A stretch of DNA of 64,000 bases from AP-15 sp963812675. GTDB lineage: Bacteria; Pseudomonadota; Alphaproteobacteria; ATCC43930; CGMCC-115725. The notes beneath the pieces are model-generated. The model searched no databases and was not told where the DNA came from. It worked only from the letters and a program-made list of their open reading frames with translations. The first letter of the stretch is position 1. Each line of letters begins with the position of its first letter. Position numbers and translations under genes: made by a program. Where the stretch lies: positions 186,001 to 250,000 of the forward strand of contig CAWEWR010000002.1 of the NCBI GenBank assembly GCA_963812675.1, in the 5' to 3' direction. Positions 35,609 to 43,638 of this stretch are shown in pieces.

Positions 35609-37882
35609 ATGCCCGACGATCATGCCAGTTCCCGCGAGCCGACGCCGATCGGCGATGGGGAGCAGGAGGTCGGGGAACAAGAGAAAGCTAGTCGCCGGCT
35701 TCGGGTTCTGCTGCCGTTGCCTCTGCTGGAGGCGCTCGATTACCTCGCCCCGGAAGATACATCGCCGCCGGAGCCCGGCAGCTTCGTCAACGTACCGCTC
35801 GGACAGCGCAGTTTGACGGGCGTCGTCTGGGACGGAGTGGGCGACGAGCTTGCCGCGGAGCGGCTGAAGCCGATCATCGGGACATTGCCCACTCCGCCGC
35901 TGCCGCCTGAGCTGCGCCGATTTGTCGAGCGCGTCGCCGCCTACACTATGGCGCCGCCCGGTTCGGTCCTGCGCATGACGATGAGCGTCCCCGAGGCTCT
36001 GCAATCGCCACGGCCGAGGCGGCTTTGCGCGGCATTGCCAACAGGCGTGGAGGCACTCGCCAGTGCGCCATCGGAGACGCGCTTAACCCCTGCGCGGCGG
36101 CGGGTCCTCGAGGTTTTGTGCGCCGGCCCGCCAATGCCTGCCGCTGAGGTCGCGAGGCTCGCCGCTTGCGGGGCCGGTGTCGTGCGGGACCTCATCGCCG
36201 CGAGACTCGTCGAGGAGCGATTCACCTCGGCCGAAGCACCCGAACTCCCCTCGCCGGATTGGTGCCTGAGCGGTCCGGTATTCTCGCCCGATCAGTCGAG
36301 TGCGGCCCAGCGGCTCGTCAACAGCGTCGAGGCGAGCGCCTTTCGGGTGACCGTGCTCGATGGCGTCACCGGCTCCGGCAAGACGGAGACCTATTTTGCC
36401 GCGCTCGCGGCGGCCCTGGCCGCCGGCCGACAGGTGCTCGTGCTGTTGCCGGAGATCGCCCTCGGCGCACAATGGCTGGAGCGGTTTCGCCAGCGCTTCG
36501 GGGCGCTCCCCGAGCAGTGGCATTCCGACCTGACGGCCGCCGAGCGCCGGGACACCTGGCGGGCCGTCGCGGCGGGCCGAGCACGTGTGGTCGTCGGCGC
36601 GCGTTCCGCCCTCTTCCTACCGTTCCCTGAGCTCGGCCTGATCATCGTCGACGAGGAGCACGACCCCTCCTACAAGCAGGAGGACGGGGTCATCTACCAG
36701 GCCCGCGACATGGCGGTGCTGCGCGCCTCTCTGGCCGACATCCCGATAATCCTCGTCTCGGCCACCCCGTCGCTCGAAACGGTGGTCAATGTCGCGCGCG
36801 GCCGCTACCAACGCGTCGCATTGCCGCGCCGCCACGCCATGGCCGAGCTTCCGGTCGTGCGGCTCATCGATTTGCGCCGCGAGCGCATCGAGCGCGGGCA
36901 CTTCCTCTCGCCGCCTCTGGTCGGCGAGCTCGCCGCGACCTTCGAGGCCGGCGAGCAGGCGCTCTTGTTCCTCAATCGCCGCGGTTACGCGCCCCTGACG
37001 TTATGCCGCGCCTGCGGCCATCGCTTCCAGTGTCCGAGCTGCACCGCATGGCTCGTCGAGCATCGGTTTACCGGGCGTCTCTTATGCCATCATTGCGGCC
37101 ACGCCGAGGCAGTGCCGGCCTGCTGCCCGGAATGCCTCGCGGCGGGCGCCCTGGTGCCGTGCGGGCCCGGGGTCGAGCGTCTGCTCGAGGAGGTGACGGA
37201 GCGCTTTCCGGCGGCACGCGCAGCGCTGATGGTCAGCGATCTGCTGCCCGGCCCGCACGCCGCGGCCGAGCTCGCCCAGGCGATGACCGAGCGGCGCTAC
37301 GATCTGCTGATCGGGACCCAGATCGTCGCCAAGGGCCACCACTTTCCGATGCTTACCCTGGTCGGCGTCGTCGACGCCGACCTCGGGCTCGCCGGCGGCG
37401 ATCTGCGCGCCGCCGAGCGGACCTACCAGCTGTTGCACCAGGTCGGCGGACGGGCCGGCCGCGCCGAGCACAAGGGCCGGGTCCTGATCCAGACCTGGAT
37501 GCCCGACCAGCCCGTCATGAAAGCGCTCGCTGCCGGCGACCGGGACCGGTTTCTCGAAGCCGAAGCGGCGGCGCGGCGACATGCCGGGCTGCCGCCGTTT
37601 GGCCGCCTGGCGGCGCTGATCGTCAGTGCCGGCGATGGCGAAACCGCCGATTTCACGGCCCGCGCATTGTCGCGCGCCGCGCCGCAATTGCCCGGCGTCA
37701 CCGTGCTCGGCCCAGCCCCGGCGCCGCTCGCTGTGCTTCGCGGCCGTCACCGCCGCCGGTTTCTCTTAAAGGCGGGCCGCGACGTGCGTGTCCAGGCGAT
37801 ATTGCACGACTGGCTCTCCCGCGTCCGTACAGCCGGCTCGGCCCGCATCCAAATCGACATCGACCCCTATAGTTTTTTGTGA
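35609..37882 (+). CDS. priA: Primosomal protein N' (replication restart helicase PriA)
   Basis: 757 residues. The N-terminal 3'-DNA-binding domain begins RRLRVLLPLPLLEALDYLAP. Walker A is GVTGSGKTE (about residue 252) and Walker B is VDEEHDPSYKQEDG. Zinc-binding cysteines follow: CRACGHRFQCPSC, then CHHCGH and CCPEC. The C-terminal half has GTQIVAKGHHFP and the GGRAGR helicase motif. It reloads the replisome at stalled forks and is divergent from DUF484-xerC. In the arrangement I recall from many alphaproteobacteria an atp operon follows priA, but here a repeat element does. Confidence 0.95.
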   Translation: MPDDHASSREPTPIGDGEQEVGEQEKASRRLRVLLPLPLLEALDYLAPEDTSPPEPGSFVNVPLGQRSLTGVVWDGVGDELAAERLKPIIGTLPTPPLPPELRRFVERVAAYTMAPPGSVLRMTMSVPEALQSPRPRRLCAALPTGVEALASAPSETRLTPARRRVLEVLCAGPPMPAAEVARLAACGAGVVRDLIAARLVEERFTSAEAPELPSPDWCLSGPVFSPDQSSAAQRLVNSVEASAFRVTVLDGVTGSGKTETYFAALAAALAAGRQVLVLLPEIALGAQWLERFRQRFGALPEQWHSDLTAAERRDTWRAVAAGRARVVVGARSALFLPFPELGLIIVDEEHDPSYKQEDGVIYQARDMAVLRASLADIPIILVSATPSLETVVNVARGRYQRVALPRRHAMAELPVVRLIDLRRERIERGHFLSPPLVGELAATFEAGEQALLFLNRRGYAPLTLCRACGHRFQCPSCTAWLVEHRFTGRLLCHHCGHAEAVPACCPECLAAGALVPCGPGVERLLEEVTERFPAARAALMVSDLLPGPHAAAELAQAMTERRYDLLIGTQIVAKGHHFPMLTLVGVVDADLGLAGGDLRAAERTYQLLHQVGGRAGRAEHKGRVLIQTWMPDQPVMKALAAGDRDRFLEAEAAARRHAGLPPFGRLAALIVSAGDGETADFTARALSRAAPQLPGVTVLGPAPAPLAVLRGRHRRRFLLKAGRDVRVQAILHDWLSRVRTAGSARIQIDIDPYSFL

Positions 37883-37948
37883 CGTTATTTCAGGCGGCGG
37901 GGTGAGACAACCAGCGCACGCGCTACGAGAAAATCGGGGCGCGGCAAG

Positions 37949-38084
37949 ACCCTCGCCCGTCTCGCTAGGCTCGCCACCTTCTCCCGCGGTGCAGGAGAGG
38001 GGCTACATCGCACTCAGCTCAAAGCTCCTCTCCCGCACCGCGGGAGAGGGGGGACCAAGCCCGAAGGGCTTGGTGGGTGAGGGT
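37949..38084. repeat. Palindromic repeat element, long form (copy 2, inverted)
   Basis: The reverse complement of this 136-bp stretch matches the element at 2188-2359 module by module: ACCCTCACCCACCAAGCCC hairpin, CTCTCCCGCGGTGCGGGAGAG hairpin, GAGCTTTGAGCTGAGTGCG spacer, CCCCTCTCCTGCACCGCGGG hairpin, and a right end ending in GGCGAGGGT. It fills the gap between priA and the next gene on the opposite strand. Confidence 0.85.
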
Positions 38085-38093
38085 AGTGCCGGT

Positions 38094-38945
38094 TCAGGCG
38101 ATCGGGAAGCGGGTGCCGACGATACAGTTTTCGAGTATCCCGCGGCCGCGGTCGGGGATGTGGCGCTCCCGGACGAGGCGTTCGAGGACATCGGTCATGG
38201 CTTCAGCGCCAATCTCGGGTCGGGTAGCCACGTACTGGACGAGATTGTCGCGGAAGCCGCGGCGGGTCACGTATATCGGATCGAGCCCGCGGGCTCGCGC
38301 AACGGCAGATAGGGAGTCGGACATTGGCCGGACCTTCGGGTTGACGGCGAAGTCGGCCCAGTTATTGGCGAGACAGCCGCCTGGCGCGAGAGCATCGAGG
38401 CAGCGCGTCCAAAAAGCCTCCTCGCTCTCGGCGGGCCCGCCCGGGCCGTACAGATCGACGAGGATCACGTCATAACGGGCGCTCGACCCGGCAAGAAATC
38501 GCTGCGCCGTGTCGAGCACGACCGGCTGCTTCAGATAGAACCACCGGCGGGCAGTCGCGATGATTGTCTCGTCCGAGTCGACGAGGGTCGGCGCGCAATC
38601 CGGCAGATAGGCGCGCATAAACCGCCACATCGCCGCGCCGCCGACCCCGAGCAGCAGCGCATTGATCGAACGCACACTCATCGCGAAGGCCAGCGACATC
38701 AGGCGCTCGTAGTGAAAGACGAGGCGGGAGGGATAGAGCAGATCCATGCTCGATTGCTCGGTGACCTGCGCCGCGGCCCCGAACGAACCCAAGGTCCGAA
38801 AATTCCGCGGCCCCCGGTCGAAATCGACGACGAAGATCGCAGCACCGAAGATCTCCGCCCGCCGCAGCACCCGAATCCGCGCGTCATTCCCGAAATAATC
38901 GAAGATCAAGCTGCGCTGCCGCTCTTCGCCATAATCGGTAATCAT
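38094..38945 (-). CDS. Spermidine synthase-like methyltransferase-fold protein
   Basis: 283 residues from ATG 38945 (MITDYGEERQRSLIFDYFGN), overlapping the stop of the DUF2161 gene (ATGA). The Rossmann region is ALLLGVGGAAMWRFMRAYLP, with the acidic residue in PTLVDSDETII and DVILVDLYGPGGPAESEEAFW, the polyamine-synthase-like active segment. Such stand-alone paralogues are often not true spermidine synthases. The aminopropyl acceptor or methyl acceptor is unknown. Confidence 0.8.
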   Translation of the reverse strand: MITDYGEERQRSLIFDYFGNDARIRVLRRAEIFGAAIFVVDFDRGPRNFRTLGSFGAAAQVTEQSSMDLLYPSRLVFHYERLMSLAFAMSVRSINALLLGVGGAAMWRFMRAYLPDCAPTLVDSDETIIATARRWFYLKQPVVLDTAQRFLAGSSARYDVILVDLYGPGGPAESEEAFWTRCLDALAPGGCLANNWADFAVNPKVRPMSDSLSAVARARGLDPIYVTRRGFRDNLVQYVATRPEIGAEAMTDVLERLVRERHIPDRGRGILENCIVGTRFPIA

Positions 38946-39664
38946 GGCGGGAAGGCTGGGATCACCTTGGCGAAACGGCTCAACGCTTGATCCCCTTCGG
39001 GTGTCAGGCGGTACGTGCCCCGCTCGATCCGGTCGAACCAGCCGTAGACATTGCGCTGCAGGATGCGCGCGGCCCTCGGCACCTCCGCCGCGGTCCGCAA
39101 GGTGCCGACCTGCATCGGCCCGCCAAGGGCAAGGGCACGCGCGCAACGCAAGGCGTCCTGGCGATATGCGGTGACGAGCGGCACGCCGACCGCCCCGCCG
39201 ACGTTCGCATCGCCGATGCGGCGGGAAAATTCATCCAACAGCCGCAGGGCCCGCGATTTCGCCTGGCGCGGCCGATAGGGCACCGGCTCCTCCAAAATCT
39301 CGACCGTCTTTCGGGCGAGGCCGACCAGCATCAGCCCCAATCCGATCCGGCGGCAGAGTTTGCGGATCTCGGGCCTTTCCGGCGCGAGCAGCCCGCCGCG
39401 GGCCCGCCGTTCGGGTCGCGGGACCGCAAGGTAGACCCGCTCCGTCAATGCCAGCCGGTCTATGCCTTGCAGTAGCAGCGGCAGGTTGAAGCGCAGTTTG
39501 AGCTCGACGATAACCGGCGGCTCGTCACCGCGCCGCGCGACGAGGTCGCAGCCTCTGACCTCGCCTTTGACCTCGTACCCCTGCCGTTCGAGGAACTGCT
39601 TTACCGGCGAATAGAGCGCCGCCTCCAGGTAGGCGTTATCATCTTGTTGCTTCACGCCGAGCAC
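38942..39664 (-). CDS. DUF2161 (PD-(D/E)XK nuclease-like) protein
   Basis: 240 residues starting at GTG 39664 (LGVKQQDDNAYLEAALYSPV), with GTG 39655 an alternative. The family motif reads LERQGYEVKGEVRGCDLVARRGDEPPVIVELKLRF, where Asp, Glu-x-Lys suggest a PD-(D/E)XK-like site. The C-terminal half looks like a winged-helix wrist (LQRNVYGWFDRIERGTYRLT). Biochemical role is unknown. It is translationally coupled to the spermidine-synthase-like gene. Confidence 0.75.
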   Translation of the reverse strand: MLGVKQQDDNAYLEAALYSPVKQFLERQGYEVKGEVRGCDLVARRGDEPPVIVELKLRFNLPLLLQGIDRLALTERVYLAVPRPERRARGGLLAPERPEIRKLCRRIGLGLMLVGLARKTVEILEEPVPYRPRQAKSRALRLLDEFSRRIGDANVGGAVGVPLVTAYRQDALRCARALALGGPMQVGTLRTAAEVPRAARILQRNVYGWFDRIERGTYRLTPEGDQALSRFAKVIPAFPP

Positions 39665-39681
39665 TACTAATGGAGAGGCTC

Positions 39682-40665
39682 ATGCGTGCACAAGTGCTGA
39701 CCGCCGCAGGGCGTCCACTCGCCGCGGCCGAGCTGCCGGTTCCGCGGCCGGGACCGCAGCAAGTGTTGATCGCAGTGCGGGCCTGCGCGGTGTGCCGGAC
39801 CGATTTGCACGTCGTCGATGGCGAGCTGCCCGATCCTAAATTACCGCTGGTGCCCGGGCACGAGATCATCGGCAACGTTGTCGAAAAGGGGGAATCGGTC
39901 GACCGCTTCGAGGTCGGCGACCGGGTCGGCGTCCCGTGGCTCGGCTGGACCTGCGGGGTGTGCGAGTATTGCCGCCGCGGGCGCGAAAATTTGTGCGATC
40001 GTGCCCGCTTCACCGGCTACCAGATCGATGGCGGCTATGCCGAGCTGACCGTCGCCGACGAGCGATATTGCTTTGCGATCGACGCACTTTACGGGGACAT
40101 CGAGGCGGCGCCACTGATGTGCGCCGGCCTCATCGGCTTCCGCACCCTGCGCATGGCCGGGGACGCGCCGCTCATCGGGATCTACGGCTTTGGCGCCGCC
40201 GCCCATATCGTGGCGCAAGTAGCGCGTCACCAGGGACGCCGGCTCTTCGCCTTCACTCGCCCGGGCGACCTTGCGGCGCAGCAATTCGCCTGCTCGCTGG
40301 GCGCGGAATGGGCCGGGGGTTCCGACCAGCCACCGCCCGAGCCGCTCGACGCTGCGCTGATTTTCGCCCCGGTCGGCCCCTTGGTGCCGGCGGCCCTCGC
40401 GGCGACAAAGAAGGGCGGCACCGTCGTCAGCGGCGGCATCCATATGAGCGACATCCCGTCTTTCCCGTACCGCATCCTGTGGGAGGAACGCGTGCTGCGC
40501 TCGGTCGCCAACCTGACTCGCCGCGACGCCGAAGAATTCCTCGCATTAGCTTCCGCAGCCGGGATCAGGACCGAGACGGTCACCTACCCGCTCTTGCGCG
40601 CGAACGACGCGCTCGCCGATCTGCGCAACGGCGCATTGCAAGGCGCCGCGGTGCTGATCCCGTGA
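39682..40665 (+). CDS. Zinc-dependent alcohol dehydrogenase
   Basis: 327 residues from ATG 39682 with GGAGAGG upstream. MDR family: ACAVCRTDLHVVDGELP (catalytic Zn Cys), VPGHEIIGNVV, structural-zinc cysteines in GVCEYCRRGRENLC, and the nucleotide-binding GIYGFGAAAHIVAQVAR. Members of this type oxidise primary alcohols or reduce aldehydes. The stop is about 130 bp before the ChrB-like gene, so it is probably not in that operon. Confidence 0.88.
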   Translation: MRAQVLTAAGRPLAAAELPVPRPGPQQVLIAVRACAVCRTDLHVVDGELPDPKLPLVPGHEIIGNVVEKGESVDRFEVGDRVGVPWLGWTCGVCEYCRRGRENLCDRARFTGYQIDGGYAELTVADERYCFAIDALYGDIEAAPLMCAGLIGFRTLRMAGDAPLIGIYGFGAAAHIVAQVARHQGRRLFAFTRPGDLAAQQFACSLGAEWAGGSDQPPPEPLDAALIFAPVGPLVPAALAATKKGGTVVSGGIHMSDIPSFPYRILWEERVLRSVANLTRRDAEEFLALASAAGIRTETVTYPLLRANDALADLRNGALQGAAVLIP

Positions 40666-40770
40666 GGTTCAGGACGGTGAAATTGAGGTCGCGAGCGGAC
40701 TCGTCCTGATCGTGGTGCGACGATTTGGCCCGGTGATACCGTCCACGACGAGGGATGGTACGCTTTGCAA

Positions 40771-40786
40771 TGTTACGGTCGTAACA
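40771..40786 (+). promoter_or_regulatory. Palindrome before the ChrB-like gene (candidate operator)
   Basis: TGTTACG and CGTAACA are perfect inverted 7-mers around GT, 13 bases before the ATG at 40800. This position suits repressor binding over the promoter or ribosome site. ChrB-type proteins are described as chromate-responsive regulators of chr operons, so autoregulation is plausible but untested. Confidence 0.45.
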
Positions 40787-40799
40787 CACATGCTGAGCG

Positions 40800-41342
40800 A
40801 TGGCGACTTACCCTTGGTTACTACTCATCTACAAGGTCCCTCCTGAGCCTGCATCCAAGCGGGTCGCGCTGAGGCGGCGGCTGAAGAGCATGGGCGCCGT
40901 CTATTTGCAGAATGGCGTATGCCTGCTGCCCAAGACCGATGACCACGCTCGGCGGCTGAAAATGCTGGCGAACGACATCGCCGAAATGGGTGGCGAGGCG
41001 GTTATTTTGGAAACGGCCGCGCTCGATCATCGGCAGGAGGAAAAGGTCGTCGCCCGCTTCAAGGCCGACCGGGACGATGCTTATCGCGAATTCATCGACA
41101 AGTGCGATGATTTCGAAACCGAGATCGCCAAGGAAACAACCGCGCAGCACTTTACTTACAACGAGCTCGAAGAAAACGACGTTGAGCTGAAAAAGCTGCG
41201 GGGCTGGCTCGAAAAGATAAGGAAACTGGACTTTTACGGTGGTGGACTTGCCGCCGAGACTGCGGAACGGCTGAAGGGCTGCGAAAGTCTGCTCGATGCC
41301 TATGCGCAACGCGTATTCGACGCCCACGACGAAAACCGCTGA
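40800..41342 (+). CDS. ChrB N-terminal-domain (chromate resistance) protein
   Basis: 180 residues starting MATYPWLLLIYKVPPEPASK. The opening WLLLIYKVPPEPASKRVALRRRLKSMGAVYLQNGVCLLP is the hallmark of the ChrB N-terminal family, which contains DNA-binding regulators of chromate genes. The protein consists of this domain only. The rest is charged and helical. The C-terminal domain of long ChrB proteins is missing. A ChrA transporter is not next to it. Instead a COG4280-type membrane protein follows after 14 bp. Confidence 0.85.
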   Translation: MATYPWLLLIYKVPPEPASKRVALRRRLKSMGAVYLQNGVCLLPKTDDHARRLKMLANDIAEMGGEAVILETAALDHRQEEKVVARFKADRDDAYREFIDKCDDFETEIAKETTAQHFTYNELEENDVELKKLRGWLEKIRKLDFYGGGLAAETAERLKGCESLLDAYAQRVFDAHDENR

Positions 41343-41356
41343 ATGGAGGGAACATC

Positions 41357-42100
41357 ATGGCTTGGTCCACCGCGGCGCCTGCTGTAACCGCCGCGTTTTT
41401 GGCCTCCCTCGTGGAAGTCGTCGAGGCCTTCACGATCGTGCTCGCTGTTGCCACGTTGCGCGGCTGGCGCCCGGCGGCGCTCGGCACAACCGCCGGCCTC
41501 GCTGTGCTGGCCGGGATCGTTCTGCTGCTGGGGCCGCTTCTCGACCACATCCCGATCACCTCGCTGCAGCTGGCAATCGGGATCCTGCTTCTGCTCTTCG
41601 GCATGGGTTGGCTGAGGAAGGCCTCGTTGCGGGCGGCCGGTAGCATCCCGCTGCATGATGAAGACGCGATCTTCGCGACCGAGGCTGCTGCGCTCAGCGA
41701 CGAAGCGCGTCGGCGGCAACAAAGCCTCGGCTGGGCAGCCGGCATAACCGCGTTGAAGGCGGTGCTGCTCGAAGGTCTCGAAGTCGTCTTCATCGTGATC
41801 GCGGTAGGAACTGGGGGCGGGCTGATGGTGCCTGCCAGCCTCGGGGCGCTCGCCGCCTGTGCCCTGGTTCTCTCGATAGGCGCCGTCGTTCATCGGCCGC
41901 TGTCACGGGTTCCGGAGAATCTCCTCAAGTTCGGCGTTGGCGTCATGTTGTCGGCTTTTGGCGTGTTCTGGACCGGCGAAGGGCTCGGCGTCGCTTGGCC
42001 CGGGCAAGATGTGGCTTTGCTCTTGTTTGCCGCCCTGTTCCTCGGTGCGGGGCTGATTGGCGCTTCCCTTGCCCGAAGGTTGCGCGTGGAGTTCGCATAA
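41357..42100 (+). CDS. COG4280-type integral membrane protein (E-x-x-E transporter-like)
   Basis: 247 residues with about six or seven hydrophobic segments in two halves. Each half opens with an acidic motif in a membrane segment: SLVEVVEAFTIVLAVAT (residues 13-30) and LLEGLEVVFIVIAVG (about 138-152). This duplication and the ExxE pattern recall the FTR1 iron permease REGLE motif and other small cation transporters. The substrate is not known. It follows the ChrB-like gene with a 14-bp gap and overlaps the next gene (TAATG). Confidence 0.75.
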   Translation: MAWSTAAPAVTAAFLASLVEVVEAFTIVLAVATLRGWRPAALGTTAGLAVLAGIVLLLGPLLDHIPITSLQLAIGILLLLFGMGWLRKASLRAAGSIPLHDEDAIFATEAAALSDEARRRQQSLGWAAGITALKAVLLEGLEVVFIVIAVGTGGGLMVPASLGALAACALVLSIGAVVHRPLSRVPENLLKFGVGVMLSAFGVFWTGEGLGVAWPGQDVALLLFAALFLGAGLIGASLARRLRVEFA

Positions 42101-42315
42101 TGACGATGCTAAGGGAAGTCGGTGCTGAAATGATCGGCATGTTCGTCGGCGAGAAGCGGCTGACGATGGCGGTTCTGGCGCTTGTCGCGGTGGCCGGATC
42201 ATTGGTCGATTTTACCGATCTTAACTCGCTTATTGGCGGCGGATTGCTACTTTTCGGGTGTCTGGTCCTGCTGATTGAGAGCGTATGCCGGTCCGCGAGA
42301 GCGGGCGCCTCTTAG
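42100..42315 (+). CDS. Small membrane protein of the ChrB-like operon
   Basis: 71 residues starting MTMLREVGAEMIGMFVGEKR. Two predicted membrane segments (LTMAVLALVAVAGSLV and LIGGGLLLFGCLVLLIES) with a short linking loop. No known family recognised. The start shares a base with the stop of the COG4280-type gene, so they are co-translated. An in-frame ATG at 42106 is an alternative start. Confidence 0.65.
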   Translation: MTMLREVGAEMIGMFVGEKRLTMAVLALVAVAGSLVDFTDLNSLIGGGLLLFGCLVLLIESVCRSARAGAS

Positions 42316-42329
42316 AGGTCTACACTCGG

Positions 42330-43571
42330 ATGACTGCCTCACCCGTCACGACCGATCGACTTGTTGCGAAACGCCGGCGGCGGCCCCCTCTGCTCGTCGG
42401 CCTAGCGATGATTGCGGTAGTCGCGGGAGGCTACCTGGGCTGGCAACATTTCGCGCACAGCCCTTCCGCCGCGAAACCGGGGCTTCCACCCCCTGTTCCG
42501 GTCATCGCAACGACGGTCAAGCAGCAAAATTTCCCGATCGTGCTGACCGGGATCGGCAATGTGGCGGCGCTGAACTCGGCGACGGTGCGAAGCTTGGTCA
42601 CCGAGCAGATCATCAGCGTCGACTTCAAGGACGGCCAGTATGTCAGAAAAGGCGAGCTCCTGGCTCAGCTAGATCCGAGCACCTATCAGGCGCAACTCGA
42701 CCAGGCGGAGGCCAATCTCGCCCGCGACGAGGCCCATCTCGAAAATGGGCGGATCAACCTCAACCGATATATCCCGCTGCAAAAACAAGGCTTTGCGCCG
42801 CAGCAACAGGTCGCCACACAGCAAGCGAAGATAACTCAAGAACAGGCCGTCATCAAAGCCGATCAGGCGGCGATCGAATACGCCAAGACTGAGCTGAGCT
42901 ATACGAAACTGGTGGCGCCGTTCGACGGGGTCGCCGGCATTCGTCTGCTCGACGTCGGCAACATCATTCACTCGAGCACGACACGCGGTTCTCCGAGCGA
43001 GCCGAATGCTTTGGTCGTTATCAACCAGGTGCAGCCGATCAGCGTGATGTTTACATTGGCCGCAGCCGACATTCCCGCGGTGCAGGAGGCGCTCGCAAAT
43101 GGTCCCGTGAAGGCGATCGCTTTGAGCGCGGACGGCAAAACCGAGCTCGATACCGGCACGCTCGCCGCGATCGACAACCAAGCGAATACCACCTCCGGGA
43201 CGATAACACTCAAGACGATCTTCCCTAATCCCGATCGCAAGCTGTGGCCCGGGATGTTCGTCAATGTCCGGGTCGTCACCAAAGTGCAGGACAATGGTCT
43301 GACGGTCCCGCTCGACGCCATCCAGCAGGGGCCGCAAGGGCAGTTCGTCTTTGTCGTCGACTCGGATCACAAGGTGGCAATGCGACCGGTTTCGGTGCGC
43401 GAAACGCTCAACGGCGAGGCGCTGATCGACAAAGGCTTGAGCGCCGGCGAGACCATCGTCGTGCACGGCCAATACCGGCTGACGCCGGGTGCCATGGTGT
43501 CGCTCGCCAATCCGAACGACCCGGCCGCGGTGCCGAACCCCACCCCGGCAAGCGCGGGACTGCTGCCATGA
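42330..43571 (+). CDS. RND efflux periplasmic adaptor (MdtA-like membrane fusion protein)
   Basis: 413 residues from ATG 42330. The longer frame from 42285 overlaps the previous gene. One N-terminal membrane anchor (LLVGLAMIAVVAGGYLGW) is followed by the lipoyl/hairpin part: VTEQIISVDFKDGQYVRKGELLAQLDPSTYQAQL, then helices and VAPFDGVAGIRLLDVGNI. The C-terminal barrel includes LWPGMFVNVRV. It links an inner-membrane RND pump to an outer-membrane channel. The pump gene is next, but no outer-membrane factor is in the window. Confidence 0.92.
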   Translation: MTASPVTTDRLVAKRRRRPPLLVGLAMIAVVAGGYLGWQHFAHSPSAAKPGLPPPVPVIATTVKQQNFPIVLTGIGNVAALNSATVRSLVTEQIISVDFKDGQYVRKGELLAQLDPSTYQAQLDQAEANLARDEAHLENGRINLNRYIPLQKQGFAPQQQVATQQAKITQEQAVIKADQAAIEYAKTELSYTKLVAPFDGVAGIRLLDVGNIIHSSTTRGSPSEPNALVVINQVQPISVMFTLAAADIPAVQEALANGPVKAIALSADGKTELDTGTLAAIDNQANTTSGTITLKTIFPNPDRKLWPGMFVNVRVVTKVQDNGLTVPLDAIQQGPQGQFVFVVDSDHKVAMRPVSVRETLNGEALIDKGLSAGETIVVHGQYRLTPGAMVSLANPNDPAAVPNPTPASAGLLP

Positions 43572-43620
43572 CCCCCACCCTTCCCTCCCCCGCAAGCGGG
43601 GGAGGGTCAGGGAGGGGGCG
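43572..43620. repeat. Palindromic repeat directly after the adaptor stop codon
   Basis: Begins at the base after TGA: CCCCCACCC ... CCTCCCCCGCAAGCGGGGGAGG ... AGGGAGGGGG in outline. It is the same CGCAAGCG-loop family as at 14958 and 57673, and lies between co-transcribed adaptor and pump genes. Confidence 0.85.
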
Positions 43621-43638
43621 AGCGCGAGGCTGGTTGCC

